48,234 bases of DNA from Rhodocyclaceae bacterium (GTDB lineage: Bacteria; Pseudomonadota; Gammaproteobacteria; Burkholderiales; Rhodocyclaceae). The stretch is taken from contig JAJVIJ010000019.1 of the NCBI GenBank assembly GCA_022072095.1, positions 1 to 48,234 on the forward strand. Direction: 5' to 3'. Both the position numbers and the translations under genes were made by a program. Below the pieces are notes generated by a model. The model saw only the letters and a list, made by a program, of their open reading frames with translations, did no database searches and had not been told where the DNA came from. Position 1 is the first letter of the stretch. The number at the start of each line of letters is the position of its first letter. Of the stretch, positions 16,120-25,385 are shown one piece after another.

Positions 16120-17184
16120 TCATCCGGCGCCGGTCCGGCGCAGCTCGCGACTGGTCGCATGTACGCACTCCACCAGCACCGACACGCTCTCGGGCGGAGT
16201 GAATTGGGAAATGCCGTGGCCCAGATTGAATACATGCCCGGGGTGGGCTCCAAAGCTCTCCAGCACCCGCCGACATTCGCGCCTGATCGCATCCGGATCG
16301 GCCATCAGCACCATCGGATCGAGATTGCCCTGCAAGGCCACCTGCTGCCCGACCCGCTCGCGTGCCTCGGCCAAATCCGTGGTCCAGTCCAAGCCGACCG
16401 CATCGTAGCCGGCGCCGGCGATCGCTTCCAGCCATTGACCGCCGCCCTTGGTAAAGACGATGGTGGGGACCGACTCGCCGTCGCGATGCTTCAGCAAACC
16501 GTCCGCGACGCGCTCGAGGTAGGCAAGCGAAAACGTTCGATACGCCGGCGGCGTCAATATCCCACCCCAGGTGTCGAACACCATGACCGCTTGCACACCG
16601 GCTTCGATCTGCGCGTTCAGGTAATCCGTGACGGCGACCGCATTGACCTCCAGGATGCGGTGCAAAAGATCCGGCCGACTGTACAGCATGGTCTTCAGCA
16701 TGCGGAAATCCGACGACCCGCCCCCCTCGATCATGTAACTCGCCAGCGTAAACGGACTGCCCGAGAAGCCGATCAGCGGCACCTCCCCAGCCAGCGCCCG
16801 CTTGATCTCGGCCACCGCATCGAGCACGTAACGCAGGCCCACGGTCGGATCCGGTGGCGACAGATCGCGAATCATCCACTCGTCGCGCAAGGGTCGCTCG
16901 AAGCGCGGCCCCTCCCCTTCGACAAAGTACAGACCCAGGCCCATGGCGTCGGGCACGGTCAGGATATCCGAGAACAGGATGGCTGCATCCAGAGGGAAGC
17001 GAGCCAGCGGCTGCAACGTGACCTCGGTGGCCAGACCCGGGTTTCGGCACAGATCGAGGAAGCTGCCCGCACGCGCGCGGGTACGGTTGTATTCCGGAAG
17101 ATAGCGTCCGGCCTGCCTCATCAGCCACACCGGCGTATGGTCGGTCGGCTGTCTGCGCAACGCGCGCAACAAGGTATCGTTCAT
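16120..17184 (-). CDS. hemE: Uroporphyrinogen decarboxylase HemE
   Basis: The 354-residue protein starts [33 protein letters not shown], containing the invariant [10 protein letters not shown] substrate-binding segment. It continues with [12 protein letters not shown] and the TIM-barrel motifs [18 protein letters not shown] and GLDWTTDL typical of HemE. It decarboxylates the four acetate side chains of uroporphyrinogen III to give coproporphyrinogen III in the cytoplasm. The length is normal. ATG 17184 overlaps the ntrX stop by four bases (ATGA), making hemE the last gene of the nine-gene minus-strand operon. The haem pathway is also represented by the HemJ-like gene at 8608-9027. Confidence 0.96.
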   Translation of the reverse strand: MNDTLLRALRRQPTDHTPVWLMRQAGRYLPEYNRTRARAGSFLDLCRNPGLATEVTLQPLARFPLDAAILFSDILTVPDAMGLGLYFVEGEGPRFERPLRDEWMIRDLSPPDPTVGLRYVLDAVAEIKRALAGEVPLIGFSGSPFTLASYMIEGGGSSDFRMLKTMLYSRPDLLHRILEVNAVAVTDYLNAQIEAGVQAVMVFDTWGGILTPPAYRTFSLAYLERVADGLLKHRDGESVPTIVFTKGGGQWLEAIAGAGYDAVGLDWTTDLAEARERVGQQVALQGNLDPMVLMADPDAIRRECRRVLESFGAHPGHVFNLGHGISQFTPPESVSVLVECVHATSRELRRTGAG

Positions 17185-18521
17185 CGTGCCCCACCTTCCG
17201 AGGTCATGGCCGACTGCCGATCGCGCGCCAATTCGCCCTCTTCGCGCTCCACGCCGGCTACCGAATCCGCTACTTGCGTCGGTTCATGTTCGCCACGCCG
17301 GCCAGGCTGAATGCCCAGCTGTTTGAGCTTCCTGTACAGGTGGGTGCGCTCCAGGCCGGCCTTTTCCGCGAGCCGCGTCATGTTTCCACCCTCGAGCTTC
17401 AGGTGGTATTCGAAATACACACGCTCAAACGCTTCGCGCGCCTCACGCAATGGCTGGTCGAGCGGGAGCGGCATGGTATGGCCCGGAATGGGCGCCATCA
17501 AGCGACGTATGTCCTCCCGACCGATTTCATGTTCGAGCGCATTCAGCGCCAACGCGCGTATCACGGCGGTGAAGCCCGCATAGCCCCCGCTCCAGATCAC
17601 GTTGCGCAGCGTGGATAGCGCACCGGCGTCAAACCGTCGAGGTGGCACGACTCCGGTCTCGACAAGATAGGCCAGCACCTGCTGCGCGATATCGGGAATC
17701 TCGCTGCGCAGATCGTTCAAGGCGGGCATCGCCACGATCGCTTCGGTCAGACGGCAAAGTGTCGGCTCATCCCAACCCGCTTCCGCCAGCTCGTCCCAGC
17801 TACGCGCGGTCGCGACCACCATCCGCAAATCATAGTGAGCGAGGCGATCCATCGCGAACAGCATGTTTTTCTGCTGAATACGTGTCAGCGACGCCAGCTC
17901 GGGGACAAACAGCATGCCTCCGCGCATGGAATCGAGCTGCTGGACATCCAGGGAGCCCGGCAACGTCGTCAGATCCAGAAACCCCCGGCCTTTCGGAGAC
18001 AGCGTGCGCGCACAGATCTCGGCGATGCCCCCTGGATGACTGCGCAGGGTCACCAGACGCGACCGCGCCGACATTTGCTGCAAGCGCTTGTTCAGGTCCT
18101 TGAGCAGACTCGAACGCGAAAACAGATTCAGCGTTGGCGGGCTCGCACTGCGCTGCTGCGTTCGCTGCAAGCCACGACGCACCGCGGCAAGCAATTTCTG
18201 TAGCGAAATAGGCTTTTCAAGATAATCCAGTGCGCCGGCGCGCGTGGCCTCGATTGCGGTCTCGATGCTGCCGTGACCGGACATCATGACAACGGGAATG
18301 CCAGGCGGGCCGGCCGCGACCCACTCCTTGAGCAAGGTCAGACCATCGGTGTCGGGCATCCAGATATCGAGCAGAATCAGATCAGGATGCCAGTCGGAGC
18401 GCAGCGCGCGCGCGGCGGCCGCATTCTCGGCCATACGGACATCGTAGCTTTCCTCGCGCAAGATCTCCATCAGGAGCTCGCGTATCCCCACTTCATCGTC
18501 CACTACCAGGATCTTGGCCAT
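17181..18521 (-). CDS. ntrX: NtrX-type response regulator with degenerate AAA+ domain
   Basis: The 446-residue regulator has an intact receiver domain (phospho-acceptor Asp52 in [13 protein letters not shown]; Lys103 in DYLEKPI) and a C-terminal Fis-type helix-turn-helix ([21 protein letters not shown]). The middle domain (about 130-370) is a decayed sigma54-activator AAA+ module. The Walker A GESGTGKE position reads RSHPGGIAE. The GAFTGA loop region is missing. The Walker B GGTLFLDEI position reads GGMLFVPEL. It therefore should not hydrolyse ATP or activate sigma54 polymerase, and may repress or act with sigma70. It follows ntrY by 53 bases, forming a cognate two-component pair. Confidence 0.9.
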   Translation of the reverse strand: MAKILVVDDEVGIRELLMEILREESYDVRMAENAAAARALRSDWHPDLILLDIWMPDTDGLTLLKEWVAAGPPGIPVVMMSGHGSIETAIEATRAGALDYLEKPISLQKLLAAVRRGLQRTQQRSASPPTLNLFSRSSLLKDLNKRLQQMSARSRLVTLRSHPGGIAEICARTLSPKGRGFLDLTTLPGSLDVQQLDSMRGGMLFVPELASLTRIQQKNMLFAMDRLAHYDLRMVVATARSWDELAEAGWDEPTLCRLTEAIVAMPALNDLRSEIPDIAQQVLAYLVETGVVPPRRFDAGALSTLRNVIWSGGYAGFTAVIRALALNALEHEIGREDIRRLMAPIPGHTMPLPLDQPLREAREAFERVYFEYHLKLEGGNMTRLAEKAGLERTHLYRKLKQLGIQPGRRGEHEPTQVADSVAGVEREEGELARDRQSAMTSEGGAR

Positions 18522-18574
18522 GCTCGTAAGTCCTTTCGCCGGGCGACGTCAGCTCTACCCGGGCTATTCATCAT

Positions 18575-20719
18575 TCAGGCTGCCAGCGGCAACACGATCC
18601 GTATCTCGGCTCCGGCAGGCGCGACGTTGGCAAGGCGGATGTCGCCATCATGCTCGTCCACGATCTTCTTGACGATCGCCAGGCCGAGGCCCGTGCCGCG
18701 GCTCTTGGTCGTGACGTAAGGTTCGAACGCGCGCGCCAGGACGCGGGGTTCGAACCCAACGCCGTTGTCGCGCACCGTCACTTCGGCTCGGGCGTTGACC
18801 AGACGGGTGCTGACGTGGATCTCGGCGCCACCAACCGCGGCAACCGCGGCAACCGCGTCCTCGGCGTTCTGCAACAAATTGTGGATCACCTGTCGAAGCT
18901 GATTCGCATCCCCGGATACCGGTGGGAGATTGTCGCAAAGATCGGCCATCACGCGTACCGGCGAGCCTTCGTACAGGCGTAGCACCTCGTTGATCAGATG
19001 ATTGAGGTCGAGCGGTGCACGCTGCGGCGCGGGCAGCGTCGCATAGTTGCGAAAATCGTTCACCATGTGCTTCAGGGCCTCGACTTGGGCCACGATGGTT
19101 CCGATCGACCGCGTCAGCATCGCGCGATCGTCGGCATCGAGACGTTCGGCGAGCTTGTGCTGCAGGCGTTCCGCAGACAGCTGTATGGGCGTCAGCGGAT
19201 TCTTGATCTCATGTGCCAGGCGGCGGGCGACCTCGGTCCAAGCCGCGGCACGCTGCGCCGCGAGCAGCTCGGTGATATCGTCGAACACCACCACGTAACC
19301 CGATTCGGCCGCGCCCGCGAGGCGCGTGACGCGCAGCAGCAGGCTCGTCATGTGGCCCGGACGGGCCTCCGCAGCCCCGTCGGCCGGACGTTCGGTCAGG
19401 TCGATCTGCCCCTGCCAGTAATCCCCACCCGACGAAAACGCGGCGAGCAACGCGTCGCGTAACTCCGGGTGCTGCGTCCACTCGCTCAGCGCCTGCATCT
19501 CGCAACCTTGCAGCGGGTCACGCAGGATGTCCATCGCCCCCTTGTTGGCCGCGCGCAAGCGGCCTTCGGCGTTGAAGGCGAGAACCCCTGCGGAAATGTT
19601 GGTGAGCACGCTCTCCAAATAGGCGCGTGCCGCCTCCGTTTCGGCGCGGCTCGCGTCGGCTTGCGCTCGCGCATCCTCGAGTTGCGCGGTCATGCGATTG
19701 AACGATTGCGTCAGTACGCCCAACTCATCCCGGGTGCCGATCTCGCGGCGCTGGGAGAAATCACCCTCGGTCACCGCGCGCGTCCCCTCGGCAAGAATGG
19801 ACAAGGGCGCCGACAGCCGGCGGGACAGCGCGAACGCCACGGCGATCGCGGACAGGAGTGCGAGCAGCAGAGCCAGCGTCAGTGTCAATCCGAAAATGCG
19901 TTTCAAGCCGACGCGGGCAAGCGACAACTCCTGATAGTCCCGATACACGGCCTGAACACTCTCGGCACTGGCCGCCAGCGAATCGGGCAAAGTCTTTTTC
20001 AGCTGCAACAACATCGGCTGCGCGGCCAGCTCCCGACCAAGGACCGGAACGATCGTCGAGATCACCAGACCCGCCCCGCCCTCACCTTCGGTATGCGTGA
20101 TCGACTTGCCCTGCCAGGCCTGCCTGAGCTGGCTGGTGGCTGGCAAGCTCGGAGCAACGATGCGTGGCGCGCCCTGGCTGCTGACCGCGATCACGCTACC
20201 GTTGATGGCAAACAGAAAAGCTTCGGTAGCCCCGGCCTGGGCTCTCAGACGGTCCAGCTCGTTTGCCCGCCGCATTGGTGGCAACTCACCCAGCTCGAAA
20301 GCCATGGCTCGCGCCGCGCTGCTCAGATCGCGCGACAGATAATCCAGCACGCTCCGGCCCAGGCTCAGCCCGCCTTCCAGCGCCGCCTCGACCCGCACAT
20401 CGAACCAGGAATCGATCGAGCGGCCGACAAACTGCACCGACAACGCGTAAATCACGACCCCGGGCGCGACCCCGAGGGCCGCGAAGGCGGCCAGCAACTT
20501 GAGCTTCAGCCGGCTGCCGAACACGCCGGCGCGCAACTCCAGCAATAGCGCGCGCGACTGCCATATCGATAGCGCCGCCATGGCCACGGCCACCGCAGCA
20601 TTGAGGCCAAGCAGTATCGGGTACTGCTCCGTGGACAAGCGCGTATTGCCGCTTGCCCAAACCAGCAGCGCGATCAGTATGGCGGCCAGCGCCATCAGGA
20701 GCCAGGGAACGGTCTTCAA
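18575..20719 (-). CDS. ntrY: NtrY-type sensor histidine kinase
   Basis: This is a 714-residue membrane kinase. N-terminal helices cover about 4-23, 35-55 and 75-98. A periplasmic sensing region runs about 100-270, then a membrane helix (about 275-298), HAMP (about 298-352), PAS (about 365-485), HisKA with His503 in ARRLAHEIKNPLTPIQ, and HATPase_c with N-box NLLQNAEDAV, DNGVGFE and GTGLGLAIVKK. This is the NtrY layout, and the adjacent regulator is NtrX-like. A three-copy 9-bp tandem repeat (18832-18858) encodes the AAV-rich stretch just after the N-box. ATG 20719 overlaps the DUF4390 stop (ATGA). The signal is unknown; NtrYX pairs elsewhere respond to nitrogen or redox state. Confidence 0.92.
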   Translation of the reverse strand: MKTVPWLLMALAAILIALLVWASGNTRLSTEQYPILLGLNAAVAVAMAALSIWQSRALLLELRAGVFGSRLKLKLLAAFAALGVAPGVVIYALSVQFVGRSIDSWFDVRVEAALEGGLSLGRSVLDYLSRDLSSAARAMAFELGELPPMRRANELDRLRAQAGATEAFLFAINGSVIAVSSQGAPRIVAPSLPATSQLRQAWQGKSITHTEGEGGAGLVISTIVPVLGRELAAQPMLLQLKKTLPDSLAASAESVQAVYRDYQELSLARVGLKRIFGLTLTLALLLALLSAIAVAFALSRRLSAPLSILAEGTRAVTEGDFSQRREIGTRDELGVLTQSFNRMTAQLEDARAQADASRAETEAARAYLESVLTNISAGVLAFNAEGRLRAANKGAMDILRDPLQGCEMQALSEWTQHPELRDALLAAFSSGGDYWQGQIDLTERPADGAAEARPGHMTSLLLRVTRLAGAAESGYVVVFDDITELLAAQRAAAWTEVARRLAHEIKNPLTPIQLSAERLQHKLAERLDADDRAMLTRSIGTIVAQVEALKHMVNDFRNYATLPAPQRAPLDLNHLINEVLRLYEGSPVRVMADLCDNLPPVSGDANQLRQVIHNLLQNAEDAVAAVAAVGGAEIHVSTRLVNARAEVTVRDNGVGFEPRVLARAFEPYVTTKSRGTGLGLAIVKKIVDEHDGDIRLANVAPAGAEIRIVLPLAA
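18832..18858. repeat. Three-copy 9-bp tandem repeat inside ntrY
   Basis: CAACCGCGG occurs at 18832-18840 and 18841-18849, followed by CAACCGCGT at 18850-18858. On the coding strand each unit adds three residues (Ala/Val-rich), so changes in copy number keep frame. It lies in the ATP-lid side of the HATPase domain. Confidence 0.8.
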
Positions 20720-21285
20720 CGCGCAGGCTCCGTGGTAACGAAATAGCCCCAGCGTTGCCAGCCACTATCCAGCGTCCATTCGCGACTGCCAATCGCCGAA
20801 ACCTGAAATGGGGTGGGCAGCTGCGCGCTGTCCAGACGGAACCGCACGCCCGCCTGGTAGCTTTCGCCCGGTCTGAGTTGTATGCGCTCGGCCACACCCC
20901 ACCGACGTACATGACGCATCACCGACACGGCTTCGTCGAGTGTATCGAAGCTCATGTGCAGGGCGCCGGCCGACAGTCGATATTTTCGGGTCAGGGCATG
21001 ATAGGACAGCCGCCAGGTCTGGCTGCGGGCTACAAGTTTTTCGTCGAGCCAGTACCAGCGCGGCCGGATCAACTCGAACTCGAGCACAAAATATAGCGCG
21101 ACGCCGCGCTTCACCGCCTCTTCGAGCCTCGGCGTCAGGTCGAACACGATTTCGGCATCCAGCACGACGCCCTCGTCGGTCGCCCTCAGCACCGCATCCC
21201 TGAACTCGGGATCCGCGGCGACACCCTCCAGCACGCAACCGAGGCTCAGCAAGAGGCATAGCCAACATTTCACTACCCGCGCCAC
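20716..21285 (-). CDS. DUF4390 family exported protein
   Basis: The about 189-residue protein has a hydrophobic N-terminal segment (KCWLCLLLSLGCVLEGVAA) that should be a signal peptide. A beta-rich domain follows, with GVVLDAEIVFDLTPRLEEAVKRGVALYFVLEFEL and RPRWYWLDEKL, the pattern of DUF4390. That family is almost always encoded between rsmB and ntrY in gammaproteobacteria and betaproteobacteria. GTG 21285 starts five bases after the rsmB stop; GTG 21273 is an alternative that puts the signal peptide closer to the start. The function is unknown. Its location and co-transcription suggest an envelope protein perhaps sensed by or regulating NtrY. Confidence 0.82.
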   Translation of the reverse strand: MARVVKCWLCLLLSLGCVLEGVAADPEFRDAVLRATDEGVVLDAEIVFDLTPRLEEAVKRGVALYFVLEFELIRPRWYWLDEKLVARSQTWRLSYHALTRKYRLSAGALHMSFDTLDEAVSVMRHVRRWGVAERIQLRPGESYQAGVRFRLDSAQLPTPFQVSAIGSREWTLDSGWQRWGYFVTTEPAR

Positions 21286-21289
21286 GGAT

Positions 21290-22648
21290 TCATCCCAGCT
21301 TGCGCAAGCGTGCGAAAAAAAATCCGTCATGCGACGGGCCCGGCAACAGTTGCAGACCATCTTCCCCGGCGATGGGCTCCACACGCGCATCGGACTGGCG
21401 TGCGAGAAATGCCGCGATCTGTTCGCCGTTCTCTTCGGGGAAAAGCGAACACGTGACATACAGCAGGCGCCCACCGGGCGCGAGCGTGCGCCACAGCGAC
21501 GCAAGAATGTCTGCCTGGACTGACATCAGCTTGGCAATGTCGCCATCGCGTTTGAGCCACAGCATGTCGACATGGCGCCGAATGGCGCCCGACCCGGAAC
21601 ACGGCACGTCGGCCAGTATGCAGTCGAAGGGCTGACCATTCCACCAGCTCCCGAGATCCCGGCAATCGGCGACATGCGCCGCAAGGGTCGAGCACCCCCC
21701 TTCCGCGCCGATCAGTCCGAGGCGACCCACGGTGCGATCGAGCTGGGACAGGCGTCCGGCATCCCCGTCCACCGCAACCAGATCGATGTCGGCCTGCTCG
21801 AGTAGGTGCGCCGCCTTGCCACCTGGCGCGGCGCATGCATCCAGGACGCGCTGGCCCGCTGCGGGGGCGAGCCACATCGACGCCAGTTGCGCGCCGGCAT
21901 CTTGGACCGAATACAAGCCTTCCCGATAACCGGGCAGACTCTCGGCCGGCCTTGGCCGGTCTATCCTGAGCGCCGGCGGCGCCAGACCAGAGATCGGGCC
22001 TACGATCGAGCACGCGATGCCCTGCTCGGACAACAGGCGACACACGGCTTCAGGCGTGGACCGGCGGCGATTGACGCGCAGGGTCATCGGCGCGCGCGCG
22101 ACGCCCTCCTCGGCGATCGCCGCCCACTGTTCCGGATACGCCGCCCGCAATCGCGCAAGCCACCAGTCGGGGTAGCCATGGCGCAAGTCCGGACGAGCCG
22201 AGATCGCGACCTCGAACTCTGTCCAGCGGCGCTGCGCGTTGCGCAACACGGCATTGACGAAGCCGGCATCCCGGCTGCCGAGTGCCGTGCGTGCCGCTTC
22301 CACCGTCTGACTGAACAGCGTGTGTGGCGGATACGCCGCAAGCCGCATTTGTCCAATCGCGACGCGCAACAGCGCATCGGCCCAAGGCGACTTGGGTGGG
22401 CGCTCCACCAGGTGCCCCACAATGAAATCCGCGCGCGCGAGTTCGCGCAGCGTGTCGTAGGCGAGATCACGGACCGCACCGACCGTAGCGCTGTCGGAGA
22501 CACGATGCTTGCGCAAGGCCGCTGGTAGCGCGTTGCGCATGCTGTGGCCCGACCGAACAGCCGCCACCGCTTCGGCCGCCACACGCAAGGTCTTTTCCAG
22601 TGCGGGCGCAGCCCTGGGCGGCTCCGGATGTTGTTTCACGTGAAACAC
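21290..22648 (-). CDS. rsmB: 16S rRNA m5C967 methyltransferase RsmB
   Basis: The 452-residue protein combines an N-terminal NusB-like RNA-binding domain (about 15-150) with a Rossmann SAM methyltransferase. Motif I is DACAAPGGKAAHLLE, motif IV is DVPCSGSGAIRRH, and the catalytic-cysteine motif VI is VTCSLFPEEN. It methylates C967 of 16S rRNA. The assigned start GTG 22648 gives about 16 extra residues before the domain, and those first codons (MFHVKQ) lie inside a perfect parS palindrome. A later start cannot be excluded, so those residues may be shaped by the DNA site rather than the protein. There is a run of eight T near the 3' end (bases 21315-21322). It lies fourteen bases after pyrC'. 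Confidence 0.93.
   Translation of the reverse strand: MFHVKQHPEPPRAAPALEKTLRVAAEAVAAVRSGHSMRNALPAALRKHRVSDSATVGAVRDLAYDTLRELARADFIVGHLVERPPKSPWADALLRVAIGQMRLAAYPPHTLFSQTVEAARTALGSRDAGFVNAVLRNAQRRWTEFEVAISARPDLRHGYPDWWLARLRAAYPEQWAAIAEEGVARAPMTLRVNRRRSTPEAVCRLLSEQGIACSIVGPISGLAPPALRIDRPRPAESLPGYREGLYSVQDAGAQLASMWLAPAAGQRVLDACAAPGGKAAHLLEQADIDLVAVDGDAGRLSQLDRTVGRLGLIGAEGGCSTLAAHVADCRDLGSWWNGQPFDCILADVPCSGSGAIRRHVDMLWLKRDGDIAKLMSVQADILASLWRTLAPGGRLLYVTCSLFPEENGEQIAAFLARQSDARVEPIAGEDGLQLLPGPSHDGFFFARLRKLG
22632..22647. other. Perfect parS (ParB-binding) site
   Basis: TGTTTCACGTGAAACA is a full 16-bp palindrome identical to the parS consensus TGTTNCACGTGAAACA used by chromosomal ParB proteins across bacteria. 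It lies on the first codons of rsmB and next to the end of pyrC'. ParB nucleates and spreads from such sites to load SMC and segregate origins. Functional sites cluster near oriC. No second copy was seen in the window. Confidence 0.9.
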
Positions 22649-22662
22649 CCCGGCTTATCGAG

Positions 22663-23946
22663 TCAACGATCCTGGCGCTCGAACACGACCTGTCCGGCGC
22701 GCAAGGTATGACAAACCCGACCGGTCAGCGTCTGCCCCAGATAGGGAGTGTTCTTTCCCTGACTGACCAGCGTATCCCTACACACCAACCAGGACTCATG
22801 TGGATCGAAGATGCACAGATCGGCGGCAGCACCGACGGACAGGTGGCCGACACCCGCACCCAATACGCGCCCTGGATCACAGCTCACGCGAGCCAGGGTC
22901 TGACACAAGGACAAGCCCAACTCGGCTCCCCAGAGCAGTGCGAGGGGCAGCAACAACTCCAGCGCGCTCGCCCCGGCCTCGGCTTCGGCAAACGGCAACT
23001 GCTTCGCGTCGTCATCCACCGGCGTATGGTCCGAGCACAGCGCGGTGATGCGACCGTCGGCCAGTCCCTGACGCAGCGCGTCCCGATCCGCGAGCGAACG
23101 CAAGGGTGGCACCAGATGGCAATTTGGATCGAAATGGGCGATGTTCTCGTCCGAAAGCATCAGATGATGAACCGCGACATCGCAAGTCACCTTGACGCCC
23201 GCAGCGCGCGCCGCCTCGATTCGATCCAGGCCCGCGCCACTGGATACGCGACAGACGTGAAGCCGCACGCCCGTGGCCCGCGCCAAGCTCAGCAAGCTGT
23301 CGAGCGCCAGCGTTTCCGCCAGAGTCGGGATACCTGCCAGCCCCAATCGCGTGGCAACCTCGCCGTCATGAGCAACCCCACCACGCACGAGAAACGCTTC
23401 CAGCGGTTGCAGCCAGACGGCGTAATCGAAGGTGGCGGCGTATTCCATCGCCCGCAGCAGTACGGCGGTATCCGCGACGGGCACGACACCCTGACCGAAC
23501 GCGACACAGCCGGCCTCGGACAATTCGCCCATTTCGGTGATGCGTGCGCCGGCCAGGCCCAGGGTCAGTGCCCCGACCGGCAGCACGTTCGCAAAATTCA
23601 GACTGCGGGCGCGATACTTCAGCATCTCGACGAGGCCGGGCTCGTCCAGGGGCGGATCGGTGTCCGGCGGGCAGGCCAGCGTCGTCACGCCGCCCGCGAC
23701 CGCTGCGGCGAGCTCCGACTCCAGCGTCGCACGGTATTCGTACCCGGGCTCCCGCAGCCGTGCAGACAGATCGATCAGTCCCGGGCACACGATGCGGCCA
23801 CGGGCATCGATCGTGCGGTCGGCGACATAGCCGTCTGGCGCCGTGCTCAGACCGGCGATGCGGCCGGCGGCGATGAACAGGTCGCATTGCTCATCCAGCC
23901 CACTAGCCGGATCGACCACCCGCCCACCTGAAATATGGATCTTCAT
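22663..23946 (-). CDS. pyrC: Dihydroorotase homologue of the non-catalytic PyrC' type
   Basis: The 427-residue amidohydrolase-fold protein opens GLIDLSARLREPGYE. Active class I dihydroorotases have D-x-H-x-H-L-R-E-P-G there, so both metal-binding histidines are replaced (Ser and Arg). The carboxylated-lysine region is also altered. Later landmarks remain (VHHLMLSDE, PPLRSLADRDAL, CSDHTPVDDDAK). This matches the PyrC' subunit of Pseudomonas, which is inactive and is needed to assemble the dodecameric aspartate carbamoyltransferase with PyrB. It lies five bases downstream of pyrB, the same order as in Pseudomonas. A separate active dihydroorotase should exist elsewhere in the genome. Confidence 0.88.
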   Translation of the reverse strand: MKIHISGGRVVDPASGLDEQCDLFIAAGRIAGLSTAPDGYVADRTIDARGRIVCPGLIDLSARLREPGYEYRATLESELAAAVAGGVTTLACPPDTDPPLDEPGLVEMLKYRARSLNFANVLPVGALTLGLAGARITEMGELSEAGCVAFGQGVVPVADTAVLLRAMEYAATFDYAVWLQPLEAFLVRGGVAHDGEVATRLGLAGIPTLAETLALDSLLSLARATGVRLHVCRVSSGAGLDRIEAARAAGVKVTCDVAVHHLMLSDENIAHFDPNCHLVPPLRSLADRDALRQGLADGRITALCSDHTPVDDDAKQLPFAEAEAGASALELLLPLALLWGAELGLSLCQTLARVSCDPGRVLGAGVGHLSVGAAADLCIFDPHESWLVCRDTLVSQGKNTPYLGQTLTGRVCHTLRAGQVVFERQDR

Positions 23947-23951
23947 TCGCG

Positions 23952-24926
23952 CTAGGCTCCGGCCGCCGCGAGCAGGCTCATCACCGCCATGCGCACCGCA
24001 ATCCCGAACGTGACCTGCGGCAGGATCACCGCGTGCGGGCCATCGGCTACCGCCGAATCGATCTCGACACCACGGTTCATCGGCCCCGGATGCAAGACGA
24101 TGGCATCCGGCCGAGCGAGCTCGAGCTTGTCCTGCGTCAGCCCGAAAAACTTGAAATATTCCTGGGCGCTAGGCAACAGCGCTCCGGCCATACGTTCATT
24201 CTGCAACCGCAGCATCATGATGACGTCGACGCCCGCAAGGCCCGCACGCATGTCATGAAATACGCGCACGCCCATGCGTTCGACCTCGGCTGGCAGCAGC
24301 GTCTTCGGCGCGATCACACGCAGCTCGCCGACGCCGAGAATGTTCAGTGCGTGAATCTGGCTGCGCGCGACGCGCGAGTGCAGCACGTCGCCGACGATGG
24401 CCACACACAGTCTGGACAAATCGCGCTTGTAGTGCCGTATCGTGTAAAGGTCGAGCAAACCCTGAGTCGGGTGGGCATGCCGTCCGTCACCGGCATTGAT
24501 CACATGAACCTGGTCGCGACGCGTGGCCGACAGATGCTGCGCGATCAGGTGCGGCGCTCCGCTCGCGGCATGCCGCACAACCAGCATGTCGGCGTGCATC
24601 GCGCACAGGTTGTCCACGGTGTCCAGCAAGGTCTCGCCCTTGTTGGTCGAGGATGCGGCGACGTTCAGGTTGATGACATCGGCCGACAGCCGCTTGGCTG
24701 CGATCTCGAACGTGGTGCGCGTACGCGTCGAGTTCTCGAAAAACAAATTGAAAACGCTCTTGCCACGCAACAGTGGCAGTTTTCTCGAGTCCGGACTGCC
24801 CGTGTCGGTAAAGGGCTCCGCGGCGTCGAGAATACGCACCAGCACTTCTCTCGGCAGCCCCTCGATCGACAGCAAATGCCTGAGGCGCCCGTCACGGTCC
24901 AGTTGCGGATGTTCTGAGATCGGCAT
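23952..24926 (-). CDS. pyrB: Aspartate carbamoyltransferase catalytic subunit PyrB
   Basis: This is a 324-residue enzyme with the carbamoyl-phosphate loop [31 protein letters not shown] and [13 protein letters not shown] are characteristic of ATCases. It condenses carbamoyl phosphate and aspartate to carbamoyl-aspartate in pyrimidine synthesis. The N-terminal extension ([19 protein letters not shown]) is of the Pseudomonas kind that contacts PyrC'. No pyrI regulatory gene follows; instead the inactive pyrC' is next. It starts at ATG 24926, nine bases after ruvX ends, so there is no room for a pyr attenuator between them. Regulation, if any, must act on the operon promoter or through small-molecule control of the enzyme. 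Confidence 0.95.
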   Translation of the reverse strand: MPISEHPQLDRDGRLRHLLSIEGLPREVLVRILDAAEPFTDTGSPDSRKLPLLRGKSVFNLFFENSTRTRTTFEIAAKRLSADVINLNVAASSTNKGETLLDTVDNLCAMHADMLVVRHAASGAPHLIAQHLSATRRDQVHVINAGDGRHAHPTQGLLDLYTIRHYKRDLSRLCVAIVGDVLHSRVARSQIHALNILGVGELRVIAPKTLLPAEVERMGVRVFHDMRAGLAGVDVIMMLRLQNERMAGALLPSAQEYFKFFGLTQDKLELARPDAIVLHPGPMNRGVEIDSAVADGPHAVILPQVTFGIAVRMAVMSLLAAAGA

Positions 24927-24935
24927 GAAACAGAA

Positions 24936-25385
24936 TCAGCTGACGCGCGTGACCTGCCGGTCGAGATAGTCTTGCAGCAACAGCTGGGCAGCGAGCGCGT
25001 CGACCGATGCCGCGCGCCGCTCTCTTGGCACGCGGTCGGCACGCATCAGCGACTCCGCTTCGACCGAGGTCAGCCGCTCATCGACCATGTCCACCGGCAG
25101 TCCATGGCGACCGGAGAGCTGGCGCGCGAAGCGCTGCGCCCGGCGAGTCATGTCATGGGATTCCCCAGACAAGGCCAGCGGCAAGCCGACCACCAGCCGT
25201 ACCGGGCGCCAGTCCTTGACCAATCGCGCGATCTCGGCGAAGCGCACCGCCTGATCGGCCCCATCGATGACGGTCAGCGCATGCGCTCGCGCCGTTTCCA
25301 TTTCCCCGGTGGCGACGCCGATGCGCCGGGCTCCGAAATCAAAGCCGAGCACCGTACCGCGCCGAGGCGCGGCGGCGTCAGGCAT
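24936..25385 (-). CDS. ruvX: Holliday junction resolvase-like RuvX (YqgF)
   Basis: The 149-residue RNase H-fold protein has acidic active-site landmarks in [37 protein letters not shown] and [14 protein letters not shown]. YqgF/RuvX is implicated in 16S rRNA 5'-end maturation and possibly in Holliday junction cleavage. ATG 25385 is chosen because it overlaps the yqgE stop by eight bases and begins just before the RNase H core; the longer frame adds only yqgE shadow sequence. The order yqgE-ruvX-pyrB is classic for gammaproteobacteria. Confidence 0.93.
   Translation of the reverse strand: MPDAAAPRRGTVLGFDFGARRIGVATGEMETARAHALTVIDGADQAVRFAEIARLVKDWRPVRLVVGLPLALSGESHDMTRRAQRFARQLSGRHGLPVDMVDERLTSVEAESLMRADRVPRERRAASVDALAAQLLLQDYLDRQVTRVS

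Noticed and set aside
15939-16202. 87-codon plus-strand frame in the AT-rich gap
   Set aside because: Its second half runs antisense into hemE, it has no homology I recognise, and its start lies among DnaA-box-like sites; it is most likely chance.
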